DNA of 6,045 nucleotides, from positions 124,847-130,891 of the forward strand of contig NZOA01000024.1 of the NCBI GenBank assembly GCA_002695115.1. The letters are read 5' to 3'. Positions 4,847-6,045 of this stretch are shown one piece after another. The first letter of the stretch is position 1. Each line of letters begins with the position of its first letter. Both the position numbers and the translations under genes were made by a program. This stretch comes from Planctomycetota bacterium. Lineage in GTDB: Bacteria; Planctomycetota; UBA8108. The notes below the pieces were generated by a model. That model did no database searches. It saw only the letters and a program-made list of their open reading frames with translations, and was not told the DNA's origin.

Positions 4847-6045
4847 ATGGATGAGGCCGCATTCGTGAGTCAATTGCTCGAAGAGTTGAAGAAAACCTAT
4901 CCGCCCGGCCGCCTGCTCACCGCCGCTGCCGAGCTGGCTCCCTATGAGTCGGATGCCCTGACCGCCTTCAAGGCTCGACCGAGGGCCGTGGTCCTTCCCG
5001 AGAGTGCCGAGGAGGTGATCACCACGGTGCGAGCCTGTCATCACCACGGCGTTCCCTTCATGGCCCGCGGCAGCGGAACCAGCCTCTCGGGAGGTTCGCT
5101 GCCGGTTGAGGATGGGGTCGTCATTGGGCTCAATCGTCTCAACAGGATTCTCAGGCTGGATCCCCGCGAGAGAATCGCCGTGGTCGAGCCCGGGACGGTC
5201 AACCTGAAGGTATCCGAGGCCGCGGAGCGCTACGGCCTCTATTACGCTCCGGATCCATCGAGCCAGCTCATCTGCACCATCGGCGGCAATGTCGCCTTCA
5301 ACTCCGGCGGCGTGCATTGCCTGAAGTACGGCATGACAGCCAACCATGTGCTGGGGATTCGTGCCGTCCTTCCCGATGGGGAACTCGTGGAGCTCGGCTC
5401 GGCGAGCCTCGAGGGGGTGGGGCCGGATCTCTCCGGATTTTTCGTGGGCTCTGAGGGGCTCTTCGGCATCGCCCTGGAGATCACGCTGCGGCTGCTGCCG
5501 CGTCCGGAGCGCTACCACACTGTGCTGGCCTCCTACGACAGCCTCGAGGGGGCGGGGGGCGCGGTCGCGCTGGTGGTCTCATCCGGTCTTCTGCCGGGGG
5601 CGATGGAGATCATGGACCGGTTGGCGATCGAGGCGGCCGAGGCGGCTGTCGATGCCGGGTATCCGCGGGGCGCCGCCGCGGTTCTCATCGTCGAGCTCGA
5701 GGGGCCGGCCGAGGAGGTCGAGGCCGAGCGTCTGCGCCTGCTGGAGATCATCGAGGAGTCGGGGGCCAGCGAGGTGATGGAGGCCCGTGAAGAAGAGGAG
5801 AGGATGAAAATCTGGAAGGGGCGAAAGAGCGCCTTCTCAGCCGCCGGACGGCTGAGCCCGGACTTCCTGGTCCAGGACGGAGTCGTTCCCCGCGGCAGGC
5901 TGGGAGAGGCGCTGCGGACAATCGAGGAGCTCAGCTCGATCCATGGACTTCGCGTCGCCAATGTTTTCCACGCCGGGGATGGAAACCTTCACCCCCTGAT
6001 TCTCTACGATGGCAGGGTGGATGGGGAACTCGAGAAGGCCGAGGA
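4847..6045 (+). CDS. glcD: GlcD-type FAD-linked oxidase subunit (glycolate / D-lactate oxidase family), partial at right edge
   Basis: 399 codons are present with no stop before the edge; E. coli GlcD has about 499 residues, so roughly the last fifth is missing, including the usual GEHGIG motif. The product is expected to oxidise a 2-hydroxy acid such as glycolate to its 2-oxo acid using FAD, at the inner face of the membrane, normally with GlcE and GlcF, which are not visible here. The FAD-binding (PCMH-type) domain spans about residues 40-180: [11 protein letters not shown] at 73-83, PDPSSQ at 135-140, GGVHCLKYG at 154-162, then GSEGLFG. The FAD-oxidase C-terminal domain follows, with WKGRKSAF and [11 protein letters not shown] (373-383), all matching GlcD motifs I recall. 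D-lactate dehydrogenases of the same family share these motifs, so the substrate is not certain. The frame has a stop at 4829-4831, so ATG 4847 is the first start. It lacks a Shine-Dalgarno; GTG 4865 has GAGG 8 bases ahead and may be the true start. Confidence 0.9.
   Translation, partial: MDEAAFVSQLLEELKKTYPPGRLLTAAAELAPYESDALTAFKARPRAVVLPESAEEVITTVRACHHHGVPFMARGSGTSLSGGSLPVEDGVVIGLNRLNRILRLDPRERIAVVEPGTVNLKVSEAAERYGLYYAPDPSSQLICTIGGNVAFNSGGVHCLKYGMTANHVLGIRAVLPDGELVELGSASLEGVGPDLSGFFVGSEGLFGIALEITLRLLPRPERYHTVLASYDSLEGAGGAVALVVSSGLLPGAMEIMDRLAIEAAEAAVDAGYPRGAAAVLIVELEGPAEEVEAERLRLLEIIEESGASEVMEAREEEERMKIWKGRKSAFSAAGRLSPDFLVQDGVVPRGRLGEALRTIEELSSIHGLRVANVFHAGDGNLHPLILYDGRVDGELEKAE
4853..4856 (+). 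promoter_or_regulatory. Possible ribosome binding site for an alternative GTG start of the oxidase
   Basis: GAGG lies 8 bases ahead of an in-frame GTG at 4865-4867. If used, the protein loses six residues and begins at SQLLEELKK, which suits the family's usual N-terminal helix. The upstream ATG at 4847 has no purine-rich site in front of it, so this small site could decide the start. Confidence 0.35.

Noticed and set aside
4826..5518. A 230-codon minus-strand frame under the oxidase gene
   Set aside because: In register with the glcD-type frame, which has unmistakable GlcD motifs over its entire visible length; the antisense product has none.

Overview
The window reads as ordinary chromosomal DNA from a GC-rich free-living bacterium. 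G and C dominate third codon positions. The genes are spaced by short gaps, and there is no phage, transposon or CRISPR sequence. Three clues point loosely to the Planctomycetota/Verrucomicrobiota/Acidobacteriota-type gene pool: the start of a ThuA-like 'PVC-type' cytochrome/dehydrogenase protein, a secreted CRTAC1-type propeller protein, and TPR proteins beside it. This is an inference from gene content, not a phylogenetic placement.

Left part (1-2417, minus strand). The first 170 bases hold the signal peptide and start of a secreted ThuA-like/PVC-type protein that runs off the left edge. Upstream of it on the same strand, after a 174-base gap, is a 690-residue TPR lipoprotein. It starts at a TTG codon with an almost ideal Shine-Dalgarno sequence and has a plausible sigma70-type promoter.

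Middle (2418-4250). A 102-base divergent intergenic region separates the TPR lipoprotein from a plus-strand gene for a secreted seven-repeat calcium-loop beta-propeller protein with a C-terminal ASPIC/UnbV domain (CRTAC1 family). Both products are predicted to leave the cytoplasm, one lipid-anchored and one secreted. They are the most plausible functional pair in the window, although what they do is not known from the sequence.

Right part (4251-6045). A complete tRNA-Leu (anticodon UAG, CCA encoded) lies on the minus strand, convergent with the propeller gene. Just upstream of it on the same strand is a small two-TPR cytoplasmic protein of 103 residues. Divergent from that gene is the N-terminal 80% or so of a GlcD-type FAD-linked oxidase (glycolate/D-lactate family), cut by the right edge.

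No gene-free stretch exceeds 300 bases. I do not see strong evidence for an undescribed system. The divergent TPR-lipoprotein/propeller pair, with its shared regulatory region, is the best candidate for follow-up.
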